From: Synergistes jonesii
Lineage (GTDB): Bacteria > Synergistota > Synergistia > Synergistales > Synergistaceae
NCBI RefSeq assembly: GCF_000712295.1
Contig: NZ_JMKI01000038.1
Span: forward strand, 1 to 64,000
Direction: 5' to 3'
DNA: 64,000 nucleotides
The notes beneath the pieces are model-generated. The model was not told where the DNA came from, made no database searches, and worked only from the letters and a program-made list of their open reading frames with translations. This document shows, in pieces, positions 9,256 through 16,561 of the stretch. Position 1 is the first letter of the stretch. Every line of letters begins with the position of its first letter. The position numbers were made by a program, and so were the translations under genes.

Positions 9256-10104
9256 TTATTTGCCGTGCTTTTTATTCCATTCGTCGGAGTTCGGGAAAAA
9301 GAGCGGCTCCCCGTACTCACTGACCTTGAAGTCCTTTATTATCGTCTGAGCCTCGTCGCCGCAGAGCCAGTCGACAAATTTTACGGCCTCGGCGTTGTTC
9401 ACCTTCGGGAATCTCTTCGGGCTGACCTCTATGGCGGCGATAAGGTTGAGAAGTATCGGATCGCCTTCCACGAGCGGGACTATCTTTATGCCGCTTCTCC
9501 TGGTAAGATAGGTCGCCCTGTCCATCAGAGTATAGGCGCCGCGCTTATCGGCAAAAATCGTCGTGGGGCCGTTGCCCAGCTTGCCGAGCGAAAAGACCGT
9601 GTACCATTCGTCCATTTCAGCGTCGGGAGAAATGCCTGCGGCCCGCCATACCTTCATTTCCGCCACATGTGTGCCGGACATGTCTCCGCGGCTGATAAAC
9701 GGAGCCTTCGCTTCCGCTATCTTTTTAAGGGCCTCCGCCGCCGATTTCATCCCTTTGATTCCCGCGGGGTCCCCTTCGGGGCCGAGGATCACAAAGTCGT
9801 TATACATGAAATCCCTGCGGTTCTGTCCGTAGCCTTCCGCTATAAACCGGTCTTCAAGAGCTCGCGCGTGAACGACGACGAGGTCGAAATTCCCCGTCTT
9901 CGCCTTCTCCAGCGTCGCGCCCGTGCCGGCCTTTTCAATGACGAATTCCGTTCCCGTCTTGGCCTTGTAGTTGTCGGCAAGAAGCGGGATTATGCCAGCG
10001 TCCACCGGTCCTATCGTACTTGAAAGCCTGATCGTGCCGGCGAAGGCCGGCGCACAGATAAGAAGAAAGACGACGGCCGCGATAAATCTTTTAATTTTTT
10101 TCAT
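9256..10104 (-). CDS. TupA-like oxyanion-binding protein, divergent paralogue
   Basis: 282 residues with a clear signal peptide (MKKIKRFIAAVVFLLICAPA, cleavage near AFA-G). The fold matches the TupA/PBP_like_2 group: MYNDFVILGPEGDPAGIKG and FISRGDMSGTHVAEMKVW mirror the neighbouring TupA. The ligand-contacting TTTSTxxTGLL block near the mature N-terminus is replaced by LSSTIGPVDAGIIPLL, so ligand preference may differ. It lies 22 bp after tupB. It could be a second tungstate/molybdate receptor or an unrelated oxyanion receptor sharing the permease. Confidence 0.75.
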   Translation of the reverse strand: MKKIKRFIAAVVFLLICAPAFAGTIRLSSTIGPVDAGIIPLLADNYKAKTGTEFVIEKAGTGATLEKAKTGNFDLVVVHARALEDRFIAEGYGQNRRDFMYNDFVILGPEGDPAGIKGMKSAAEALKKIAEAKAPFISRGDMSGTHVAEMKVWRAAGISPDAEMDEWYTVFSLGKLGNGPTTIFADKRGAYTLMDRATYLTRRSGIKIVPLVEGDPILLNLIAAIEVSPKRFPKVNNAEAVKFVDWLCGDEAQTIIKDFKVSEYGEPLFFPNSDEWNKKHGK

Positions 10105-10126
10105 AACGTGAAAGCACCATCCTCAT

Positions 10127-10822
10127 TTAATTTTGTGTCCTGCGGCGCAGGAAAGACAACGATATGTTAAGCAGCAGCGATATAAGTATCAGAATCACGC
10201 CAAGCGCGATTCCCAGCGCGAAGTCGCCCTTGCCCGTCTCAAGCGTTATGGCAGTAGTTATGGTCCGCGTGTGCCATTTGATATTGCCGCCGAGCATCAT
10301 CGCCGAGCCGACCTCGCCGACGATGCGCCCAAGCGCCGTGAGAGCCGCGGTGAGAATCAGAAATCGGGCTTCCCACAGGCTCGCCGCGGCGAGCCTCGCG
10401 CCCGACGCGCCGAGGGTCAGGAGCGTCTGACGCAGACGGCAGTCGAGCCCTTCGACAGCGGAGGCGGTGTAAGCCGCTACGATAGGCGTGCCCAATATCA
10501 CCTGCCCTATAGCCATTCCTTCGACGGTAAAGAGGAGCTCCCAGCCGCCGAGAGGCCCGCGGCGCGAAATGAACGCATAGACCAGAAGGCCGATCACGAC
10601 GGTAGGCAGCGCAAGAAGCGTATCGGTCGCGGCGCGCACGGCACGCTTGCCTGGAAAGCTAAAATAGCCGAGCGCGAAGCCGAGCGGAAGTCCAAGCGCC
10701 AAGATCGCCGCCATAGAAAGGGCGGTCAAGCGCAGAGTGGTGGCGAGAATGACCATCGTCTCCTCGTCCTGCGCGTACAGAAGCCTGAAAGCCTGCACAA
10801 ATCCGCGGGCGATAAAATCCAT
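10127..10822 (-). CDS. tupB: Tungstate-type ABC transporter permease
   Basis: 231-residue integral membrane protein with about five to six hydrophobic segments. The EAA-type loop reads LGASGARLAAASLWEARFLI and is followed by ALTALGRIVGEVGSAMMLGG, both characteristic of TupB/WtpB/ModB permeases. It would form the homodimeric pore used with TupC. It lies 83 bp after tupA, and a strong intrinsic terminator separates the two, so expression probably depends on read-through. A G-rich ribosome site precedes the ATG. Confidence 0.85.
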   Translation of the reverse strand: MDFIARGFVQAFRLLYAQDEETMVILATTLRLTALSMAAILALGLPLGFALGYFSFPGKRAVRAATDTLLALPTVVIGLLVYAFISRRGPLGGWELLFTVEGMAIGQVILGTPIVAAYTASAVEGLDCRLRQTLLTLGASGARLAAASLWEARFLILTAALTALGRIVGEVGSAMMLGGNIKWHTRTITTAITLETGKGDFALGIALGVILILISLLLNISLSFLRRRTQN

Positions 10823-10856
10823 ATAGCAACCCCCCGGTTCAGCCGTTATCCGTCAT

Positions 10857-10891
10857 AAAAAACGGACAGGCGCTTCTGCGCGTCTGTCCGT
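10857..10891 (-). terminator. Intrinsic terminator between tupA and tupB
   Basis: On the minus strand the arms ACGGACAG and CTGTCCGT enclose an inner GCGC-agaa-GCGC helix and are followed by a T6 tract (10857-10862). This strong Rho-independent terminator lies right after the tupA stop. It would make tupA mRNA more abundant than the distal genes, a common arrangement for binding-protein genes. Confidence 0.75.
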
Positions 10892-10905
10892 CGACGAAAG
10901 CCGGT

Positions 10906-11757
10906 TTAATGCCCGTAGCGCGTTTCGGCTTCGGGGAAGAAGAGCTGCTTGCCTTCGACCTTGAAGTCCGCTATATCCTTCTGGACCTTTGAAGAGGTGA
11001 TCCAGTCGATATACTTGAGCGCGAGGTCGTACTTAACGTTCGGGTGCTTCATCGGGCTGACCGCCATCACGCTGTACCTGTTGAGCAGCTCCTTGTCGCC
11101 TTCGCAGATGATCACGAGGCCCTTTCTGCCCTCAAGCCCCGCCTCATACTTTATGAACGTGCCGCGGTCGGAGAGGGCGTAGCCGTTCTGTTCGTCTGCG
11201 ATGTTTATCGTCTTGAGCATCCCCTGTCCCGTCTGCACGTACCAATCCGCCTTGTCGAAGTCCTTAACGCCCGCCCTTTCGAGCAGCTTAAGCTCCGCCG
11301 TGTGAGTGCCTGATTTATCGGCGCGGCTGACGAGCTTCTGTTTTTTGGCGGCTATCGCGGCGAAGGCCTGCACGACCGGCTTGCCCTTGACGCCGGCCGG
11401 GTCGTTCGCGGGGCCGATGAGGACGAAGTCATTGTACATGACCTTGCGGCGGTTCACCCCCGCGCCCTCCTCCATGAACCTATCCTCCTGCGAAGGCGAG
11501 TGAGTCAGGACGACGTCCACGTCGCCGTTGCGCCCGTATTCGAGAGCCTTGCCGGTACCTACCGAGACCCACTGGATCTCTATGCCGGTATCCTTCAAAA
11601 GGATAGGAGCGAGATAATCAAGAAGGCCGGTGTTGTCCGTGCTCGTAGTGGTGGCCATACGAAGCACGGGCGCTTTCGCCGTCGCGAACGAGCCGAAGAC
11701 AAGCAGGCAGGCGACAAGGCACAGCGCGATAATGGAACTCTTTCTGCTGATACGCAT
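10906..11757 (-). CDS. tupA: Tungstate-binding protein TupA
   Basis: 283 residues from the ATG at 11757, preceded by GGAGGG. A signal peptide (RKSSIIALCLVACLLVFGS, cleavage near ATA-K) leads a mature domain beginning MATTTSTDNTGLL, the TTTSTxxTGLL oxyanion-binding motif of TupA. YNDFVLIGPANDPAGVKG and SRADKSGTHTAELKL, also family motifs, follow. The frame extends to 11847 but that segment lacks a ribosome site and precedes the signal peptide. It is first in the operon, behind a long structured leader, and is followed by a strong terminator. Confidence 0.88.
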   Translation of the reverse strand: MRISRKSSIIALCLVACLLVFGSFATAKAPVLRMATTTSTDNTGLLDYLAPILLKDTGIEIQWVSVGTGKALEYGRNGDVDVVLTHSPSQEDRFMEEGAGVNRRKVMYNDFVLIGPANDPAGVKGKPVVQAFAAIAAKKQKLVSRADKSGTHTAELKLLERAGVKDFDKADWYVQTGQGMLKTINIADEQNGYALSDRGTFIKYEAGLEGRKGLVIICEGDKELLNRYSVMAVSPMKHPNVKYDLALKYIDWITSSKVQKDIADFKVEGKQLFFPEAETRYGH

Positions 11758-11850
11758 GGGTAAAAACCCTCCTCGTGTAATTTGTGCCGCATTGCGGCCA
11801 TAATAAAACCCGCGCGGCAGGGAGGAAGGAAAAGAACGTTCACGCACTTT

Positions 11851-11935
11851 CGCTATCCCCTTTCCATCACGGGAGACGGCCCCGTTTCCAAGGCCGCCCT
11901 AACGACCGCCTTCCATAGCCGGAAGGCCGTAGGAA
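11851..11935 (-). ncRNA. Second structured leader element, Moco-riboswitch-like
   Basis: In the tupA leader this minus-strand stretch contains GGAAACG-GGGCCGTCTCCC and then GGAAAGGGGATAGCG. It parallels GGAAACGCGGCGGCCTCCC...GGAAAGGAGAAGGGC in the Moco riboswitch at 12174-12284. A perfect 7-bp hairpin (arms 11908-11914 and 11921-11927) precedes it. I could not find a convincing closing P1 helix, so it may be a diverged second aptamer or chance similarity. Confidence 0.35.
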
Positions 11936-12003
11936 GAACAGTTTCAGGGACGTTATGACGCATACGCTTCGCCGCAGGCCAGGCAAAAACCTGCGACGCC
12001 GTT

Positions 12004-12033
12004 ATTGTACACTATCACGGCGCGCTATTTCAA
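12004..12033 (-). promoter_or_regulatory. Internal promoter for tupA
   Basis: Minus strand: -35 TTGAAA (12028-12033), 18-bp spacer, -10 TACAAT (12004-12009). It lies between the riboswitch/terminator and tupA. If active it would give a ~240-nt leader that bypasses the upstream riboswitch but keeps the 11851-11935 structure. Confidence 0.5.
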
Positions 12034-12122
12034 TACGTACAAAATATATACAATGAAATTAGGCGAGGAATGTTGGGGGCATTCCTCGCAGAAGTGGAGA
12101 GTTGTTGTGTTTAAAACGTTCC

Positions 12123-12164
12123 TGATAAATAAACGAGCCGTACCCCTTTGTACAGAGCACGGCC
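12123..12164 (-). terminator. Terminator hairpin after the Moco riboswitch
   Basis: On the minus strand GCCGTGC pairs with GTACGGC (7 bp with one G-T wobble, 13-nt loop), followed by TCGTTTATTTAT. Its position just 3' of the aptamer suggests the expression platform. The T-tract is interrupted, so efficiency is uncertain. Confidence 0.45.
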
Positions 12165-12173
12165 CCCGATAAG

Positions 12174-12284
12174 CAGAGCAGCCCTTCTCCTTTCCAAAGG
12201 GAGGCCGCCGCGTTTCCTCGACGACCCTGTCGGCAGGAGAGCCATGGATCACCTTCTTTAGGCTCGGCTGCTCGGAGAATCATT
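12174..12284 (-). ncRNA. Molybdenum/tungsten cofactor (Moco) riboswitch
   Basis: The minus-strand RNA has an 8-bp closing helix, GAGCAGCC (12266-12273) with GGCTGCTC (12176-12183). Inside it are GAGCC...GGCTC, a CCTG-ccga-CAGG hairpin, the block CGAGGAAACGCGGCGG, and CCTCCC-tttGGAAA-GGAG. The sequence blocks and helix order match my recollection of the Moco RNA motif found upstream of molybdenum/tungsten genes. The only downstream gene on this strand is tupA, about 420 nt away, consistent with control of oxyanion import by cofactor. A covariance search was not possible here. Confidence 0.75.
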
Positions 12285-12379
12285 TTTTATCATTGTCGTT
12301 TATGGTACAATAAATGCTGGAAAAAGACAAGCGCTAAAAGCTTTTTTGCAGAATTTTATGCCGAAATGGGGGCGATAGC

Positions 12380-13057
12380 ATGACTACACTGCGCATCCCG
12401 CCCAACATTCCCAAGCCGACGCTTGAAGAGATGAGGGCATGTCCTATCATAAAACAGTTCGACGACCTCGGAATATGGTTCGGCATCAACCCGCCGTGCA
12501 TCGACGCTCGCGAGATGGTCCTCCACATCTCCGACACGCCTCAGACTATGTACCATTATCTGCGTAGAGCCCTGCGCAGATTGAAGCCGGCGTGGATAGT
12601 CCACACTGGGGACTTCGTCGACAATGTGAAGCTGGAAAAACGCCCGGGGTTGATCGACCTCTATCGCAAAAAAATCAAAGATTTTTTTGCGATTCTCGAC
12701 GAAGAGGATTACGGCGCGATCGTCGTCACCGGAAATCACGACGACGTCCCCACGCTCCTTTCGTACAGGCACAACCCTTCAGTACAGATTTGGACCACCC
12801 CAGGTTCCTTCTCGCTGGGAAAATTTTCCTTCCGCGCGGGGCACACCTATGAGGACGTCATGACGGAGCCTGCGCAGTATAACCTCTACGGGCACAACAT
12901 GGTGCATCCCTCCGGTGTAGGCGCCAACGGCAATATGTACCTGAACGGACTGCAGGCAATGTACCTTATCCACATATACAGCGGCGAAGTGACCGCTATC
13001 CCCTATCCGCCGGGGACGGACGACGCGCGGCTCCAGCGCAGGCGGGTCTCGCTGTAG
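12380..13057 (+). CDS. Calcineurin-like metallophosphoesterase
   Basis: 225 residues. The metallophosphoesterase signature is present in degenerate but complete order: LHISDTP (DxH variant, Asp), HTGDFVDN (GDxxDN), VTGNHDD (GNHD) and a late RAGHTYED/GHNMVHP pair supplying metal-binding His. There is no signal peptide, so it is cytosolic. The 43-bp spacing to the next gene suggests a two-gene operon with an uncharacterised protein. The substrate is unknown; related families act on nucleotides or phosphodiesters. The first DxH reads D-T-P, so one metal ligand may differ. Confidence 0.75.
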   Translation: MTTLRIPPNIPKPTLEEMRACPIIKQFDDLGIWFGINPPCIDAREMVLHISDTPQTMYHYLRRALRRLKPAWIVHTGDFVDNVKLEKRPGLIDLYRKKIKDFFAILDEEDYGAIVVTGNHDDVPTLLSYRHNPSVQIWTTPGSFSLGKFSFRAGHTYEDVMTEPAQYNLYGHNMVHPSGVGANGNMYLNGLQAMYLIHIYSGEVTAIPYPPGTDDARLQRRRVSL

Positions 13058-13100
13058 GGGATCGCGGACAAAAAGAGGCAAAAAAGGGAGGCAAGACAAA

Positions 13101-14129
13101 ATGATATCTCTGATAAGGTCGGGGCCGGAAGCCATAGCCATGAAGATATCGGAACAAGTCACTGAGATCCGTCACAAGTTGAGCGCCTGGGGGGCGCTCA
13201 TATCGCTGGACCCGGAGAGTTCGCTTAAAAAATACGGGCCGGCGCGCAGGCTGGTCTTTCTGCGGATACAAGCGGAAGACGAAAGCATCGACGAAACATA
13301 CGTCTCCGAGAACCCTCTTGAAATGCTGCTGGCGACGCTGATAAACAGCCGCGTCTCAAGCGGCGTGGAGAGCATCGGCGTAATGCCCGGCTATGTGATG
13401 ATGAGGCTGATGGGAGATATCGAGCGCGGCATCCGCGCCATACAAAAAGACCTCGGCGGCGAGATAATCGATTCTCGCCCCTTCTATCGCCCAGATATTC
13501 CCGGTACCTCCTCCATCGTCTACTTCACGCCCAAGTCGCTGGCGAAGTCGATACAGGAATACGACATATACCATAAGTCGCTGCTCGTCTCCGCGCGCTC
13601 CAAAGACGCCATCCTCCAGTACCTTTCCCTGCGCGGGATCGAATACCTCGGCACAGCGCTCGGCACGCCGGACTGGAACGACGTTGAAATAAGGATATGC
13701 GATTCCGACAAGCTCTTCGAGCTTCACCGCCAGAGACTGCTCACAGTCATACAGGGACTGCAGATGGGCATGGTCCTTGAGGAAAAATGGGAGCAGGAGC
13801 GGGCGCTGACGCGGCGGACGCTGCCGGTCTACATGATGAAGCTCTACACGCCTTTCGACGTACAGACGATAAAAAAGCTGGCCATGGGGCTAGAATACGA
13901 TGACAACGGGCAGCGCTTCGTAGATTTCGACGTATACCACAACGACCGGAAGATATCGGCGTTCACAGAGCTCAATAAATTCCCCGGCAAAACGCGCAAC
14001 GATATTGGAATCATGAACCGCAACGAAGTAATGAAGAATATCGACATCGATTCGATGAACGAGCTGATGCGGCTGGAAGCGGAAATCGAAAGAGAGCGCA
14101 AAAAGCGTCCGGGCGAAGTATCGGGGTAA
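13101..14129 (+). CDS. Hypothetical protein, possibly Synergistota-restricted
   Basis: 342 residues, not recognised. It is soluble, with no signal peptide or membrane segment. Blocks that look ordered are SGVESIGVMPGYVMMRLMGD (~88-107), PGTSSIVYFTPKSLAKSIQE and ARSKDAILQYLSLRGIEYLG. The C-terminal ~30 residues form a charged, probably coiled helix (MNELMRLEAEIERERKKR). GGAGG precedes the ATG. It follows the phosphoesterase gene by 43 bp with the same codon style, so a shared function is possible. No function is assigned. Confidence 0.75.
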   Translation: MISLIRSGPEAIAMKISEQVTEIRHKLSAWGALISLDPESSLKKYGPARRLVFLRIQAEDESIDETYVSENPLEMLLATLINSRVSSGVESIGVMPGYVMMRLMGDIERGIRAIQKDLGGEIIDSRPFYRPDIPGTSSIVYFTPKSLAKSIQEYDIYHKSLLVSARSKDAILQYLSLRGIEYLGTALGTPDWNDVEIRICDSDKLFELHRQRLLTVIQGLQMGMVLEEKWEQERALTRRTLPVYMMKLYTPFDVQTIKKLAMGLEYDDNGQRFVDFDVYHNDRKISAFTELNKFPGKTRNDIGIMNRNEVMKNIDIDSMNELMRLEAEIERERKKRPGEVSG

Positions 14130-14748
14130 AATAATTCAAAAAAAGAGAAGCGCGCTTCCTTTTTGAAAAATGAAGGCGCGTTTCTCGTCCTCGCGCCGCC
14201 TGCATAAATAAAACGAAAGAGCCGAGCTCTCGCTCCGAGCTTTACACCCTAACGGCGGCGTATTTTACGCAATTATAGCTTCCGCGCGAAAACGCACGGT
14301 ATTGGTACGGCAAATTCTCTGAAGTTCATTATTTATATAAAGCGCCCCATGGAATTGGCTGTGTTTATTTTTTCGCAACCTTCCACCGTAAATTATTAAA
14401 ATATTATTTTTACACGCCTGATCAATAGACTTTTGTTCTATTTATATCGACATTTTTGGCCTATAACTTTCTGTAACCAATATATCGAAAAATTAAATAT
14501 ATAATTTTTAAAAATTTTATATATAATCTTTTATGAAATTTAATATTGCTATTTAAAATAAATGATGATAAACTAAGTCATGACGCCAGAAATCGTTCAA
14601 CGACAAATTATTTAGCGAGTTTTTTTAACAAGATTTTTAAATCTGAGAGGAAAGGAGAAGGCGTCACGCATTAACGCTCAATGCGACGACGCGTGATGGG
14701 GAGAGACCCAATTTCATCATTTTAATTATCGAAAGCGAGGTAATAAGT
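14130..14748. other. Gene-free AT-rich region with a structured leader for the NSS gene
   Basis: No open frame of note. 14147-14164 holds a short GC-palindrome followed by T5, a weak terminator candidate for the upstream gene. From ~14380 to 14640 the sequence becomes strongly AT-rich, in sharp contrast with the GC-rich surroundings. From 14640 to 14735, just before the transporter, there are nested inverted repeats (tcacgc/gcgtga; gcatt/aatgc) and a TGGG-gagaga-CCCA hairpin, suggesting a structured 5' leader. I could not match it to a known riboswitch class. Confidence 0.4.
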
Positions 14749-16251
14749 ATGGCGGAAATCAAAAAAAGCGGCGAACAGTTCGGCAGCCGTTTGGGGCTTA
14801 TCGCCGCGATGCTTGGGATGGCCGTGGGAACTGGCAACATATGGAGATTCCCTCGCGAGGTCGCCAGCAACAACGGCGGTGCATTTATCCTTATGTGTTT
14901 CCTGGCTCTGTTCATCTGGGCGGTTCCGCTCATCTGCGCGGAATCCGTCTTCGGGAAAAAATCGAGAATGGCGAACGCCGGCGGCTTCAAAACTATGCTC
15001 GGCGAAAAATATACCTGGATGGGGACTTTCACGGCGCTTACCAACGCGTTCCTGGGGGCGTACTACGTGGTCGTCGTCGGCTGGTGCCTCAAGTACCTCG
15101 TAATCATCCTGACCGGCTTTCTCTCGACGGTGAGGGAGGGCGGCGTGGAAGTCACGACGCAGTATTTCAACAACTTCGCGCTGACTCCTCCCAGCTATGA
15201 ATCGTGGGTCTGGTTCATCGTAGGCATCGCGATATGCTCGATAGCCGTCTTCCGCGGCATACAGGGCGGCATAGAGACGGCCAACAAGGTAATGATCCCG
15301 ATGGTCTTCATACTGCTGGCGTTTCTTTTCGTCAGGGTGCTCTTCATACCGGGCGCGATGAAGGGGCTCGAGTTTATGTACCACGTGGACGTAAAGGACT
15401 TCGGCAACCCGCGCATATGGCTCGCCGCCTTCACCCAGGCGGCCTGGTCGTCTGGCGCGGGCTGGGGTATGTTCCACATCTACTATATATACTCCGCCAA
15501 GGATGAAGACATCGAGCTCAACGCCTTCACCGCGACGTTCGGCGATATGGTGGCCGCAATGCTCGCCGGCATGGTGGTGCTGCCCACGGTCTTCGCCCTC
15601 GCCCCGAACCCGGAGGCGGTTAAGGAAGTGCTGGGCTCCGGCGCCAACGGGCTTACCTTCATCCACTTGACGAACCTCTTCGCGCATACCTCGGGAGGCT
15701 TTGTAATGGGGGCGCTCTTCTTCCTGGCGCTCCTCTCCGCGGCGGTAAGCTCCGTCATCGCGATGATCGAGACGGGGACGCGCAACCTTATAGACATGGG
15801 ATTCCCGCGCGCGAAGGCCACGCTCTGCACGGCTCTCTTCTTCGCGGTCGTCGGCTCCTACTCGGCCCTCGACAACCGCTTCTTCAACAACCAGGACATG
15901 GTGTGGGGCGTAGCGCTGTTGATGGTCGGCCTCCTCTACTCGATCGGCTCCATGAAATACGGCGTGGAAAAGCTTTGGAACGAAGACATATCGCCCTGCT
16001 CCGACATTCAGGTGAAGTGGATGTGGTCGGTCATCAAGTTCTTCCCGTTCGAGTTCGCTTTCGTCTGGGGCTGGTGGATGTGGGACGCCAAATCATGGTA
16101 TCCAGGCGAGTGGTTCAAGTTTTGGCCGCCTACGCAGTATCAGTATACCCCGGGCGTAATGGTGGTCGAGTGGGCGCTGGTGTTCGCAGTATGTCTCCTG
16201 CTCAACGGTTTCCTTTCGAAACGGCTAATTTACAGCAACAAGATAGACTGA
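14749..16251 (+). CDS. Sodium-dependent transporter, NSS (SNF/SLC6) family
   Basis: 500-residue inner-membrane symporter with about 11-12 hydrophobic helices. GLIAAMLGMAVGTGNIWRFP at ~15-34 is the TM1 Na+/substrate-binding unwound region of LeuT-type transporters, and NNGGAFIL follows. NSS members import amino acids with Na+. The companion small protein downstream points to the MetP-type subgroup (methionine/alanine and other neutral amino acids), but the substrate cannot be read from the sequence. It has AGGT before the ATG and a structured AT-rich leader. A strong terminator closes the two-gene operon. Confidence 0.92.
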   Translation: MAEIKKSGEQFGSRLGLIAAMLGMAVGTGNIWRFPREVASNNGGAFILMCFLALFIWAVPLICAESVFGKKSRMANAGGFKTMLGEKYTWMGTFTALTNAFLGAYYVVVVGWCLKYLVIILTGFLSTVREGGVEVTTQYFNNFALTPPSYESWVWFIVGIAICSIAVFRGIQGGIETANKVMIPMVFILLAFLFVRVLFIPGAMKGLEFMYHVDVKDFGNPRIWLAAFTQAAWSSGAGWGMFHIYYIYSAKDEDIELNAFTATFGDMVAAMLAGMVVLPTVFALAPNPEAVKEVLGSGANGLTFIHLTNLFAHTSGGFVMGALFFLALLSAAVSSVIAMIETGTRNLIDMGFPRAKATLCTALFFAVVGSYSALDNRFFNNQDMVWGVALLMVGLLYSIGSMKYGVEKLWNEDISPCSDIQVKWMWSVIKFFPFEFAFVWGWWMWDAKSWYPGEWFKFWPPTQYQYTPGVMVVEWALVFAVCLLLNGFLSKRLIYSNKID

Positions 16252-16287
16252 CGGCCCTTTTTCGGCAGCTAAGGAGGAGGATTTTGA

Positions 16288-16386
16288 ATGTGGAAGCTTA
16301 ATATGGCTGTATGCATCGCGATAGGGTTCGGCTGCTTCGGCTGGGCTATGTGGAAAACGATCACCGCGGAGAAAAAGAAGAAGTAA
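16288..16386 (+). CDS. MetS-like small subunit of the NSS transporter
   Basis: 32-residue protein starting MWKLNMAVCIAIGFGC. It is one transmembrane helix (AVCIAIGFGCFGWAMW) followed by a short tail ending in EKKKK. A perfect AAGGAGGAGG ribosome site lies 8 nt upstream, 36 bp after the transporter stop. In Corynebacterium the NSS transporter MetP needs the tiny membrane protein MetS, and this gene has the same size, topology and position. The assignment rests on context and topology, not on sequence motifs. Confidence 0.75.
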   Translation: MWKLNMAVCIAIGFGCFGWAMWKTITAEKKKK

Positions 16387-16415
16387 GGCTAAAAATAGTA
16401 AGGCCATAACTTTGC

Positions 16416-16454
16416 GGCAGGGGGAGGAAGAGTTCGCCTTCCCCTGCCCTTTTC
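16416..16454 (+). terminator. Intrinsic terminator of the NSS operon
   Basis: Stem ggcagggggagg with ccttcccctgcc (12 bp, one wobble) and 10-nt loop, followed by cttttc. It lies 30 bp after the small-subunit stop. Confidence 0.8.
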
Positions 16455-16488
16455 ATCTCAAAGCCGGCGGCAAAAAAATTTACAAGGC

Positions 16489-16519
16489 TTGTATTTTCTT
16501 AAATCTATCGTAATATAAT
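16489..16519 (+). promoter_or_regulatory. Possible promoter of trkA-trkH
   Basis: TTGTAT (16489-16494), 19-bp spacer, TATAAT (16514-16519). The -10 is perfect but the spacer is long. It lies 43 bp before the trkA start. Confidence 0.4.
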
Positions 16520-16561
16520 TACTGATTTGTTGATACAGCCGCGAAGGGACTGAGGGGCGTT

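Noticed and set aside
12025-12283. Two ~75-codon minus-strand frames upstream of tupA
   Set aside because: They cover the Moco riboswitch and its terminator; RNA structure explains the sequence better than coding.
14722-15687. 321-codon minus-strand frame opposite the NSS transporter
   Set aside because: Antisense shadow; it begins inside the transporter and runs through its leader.
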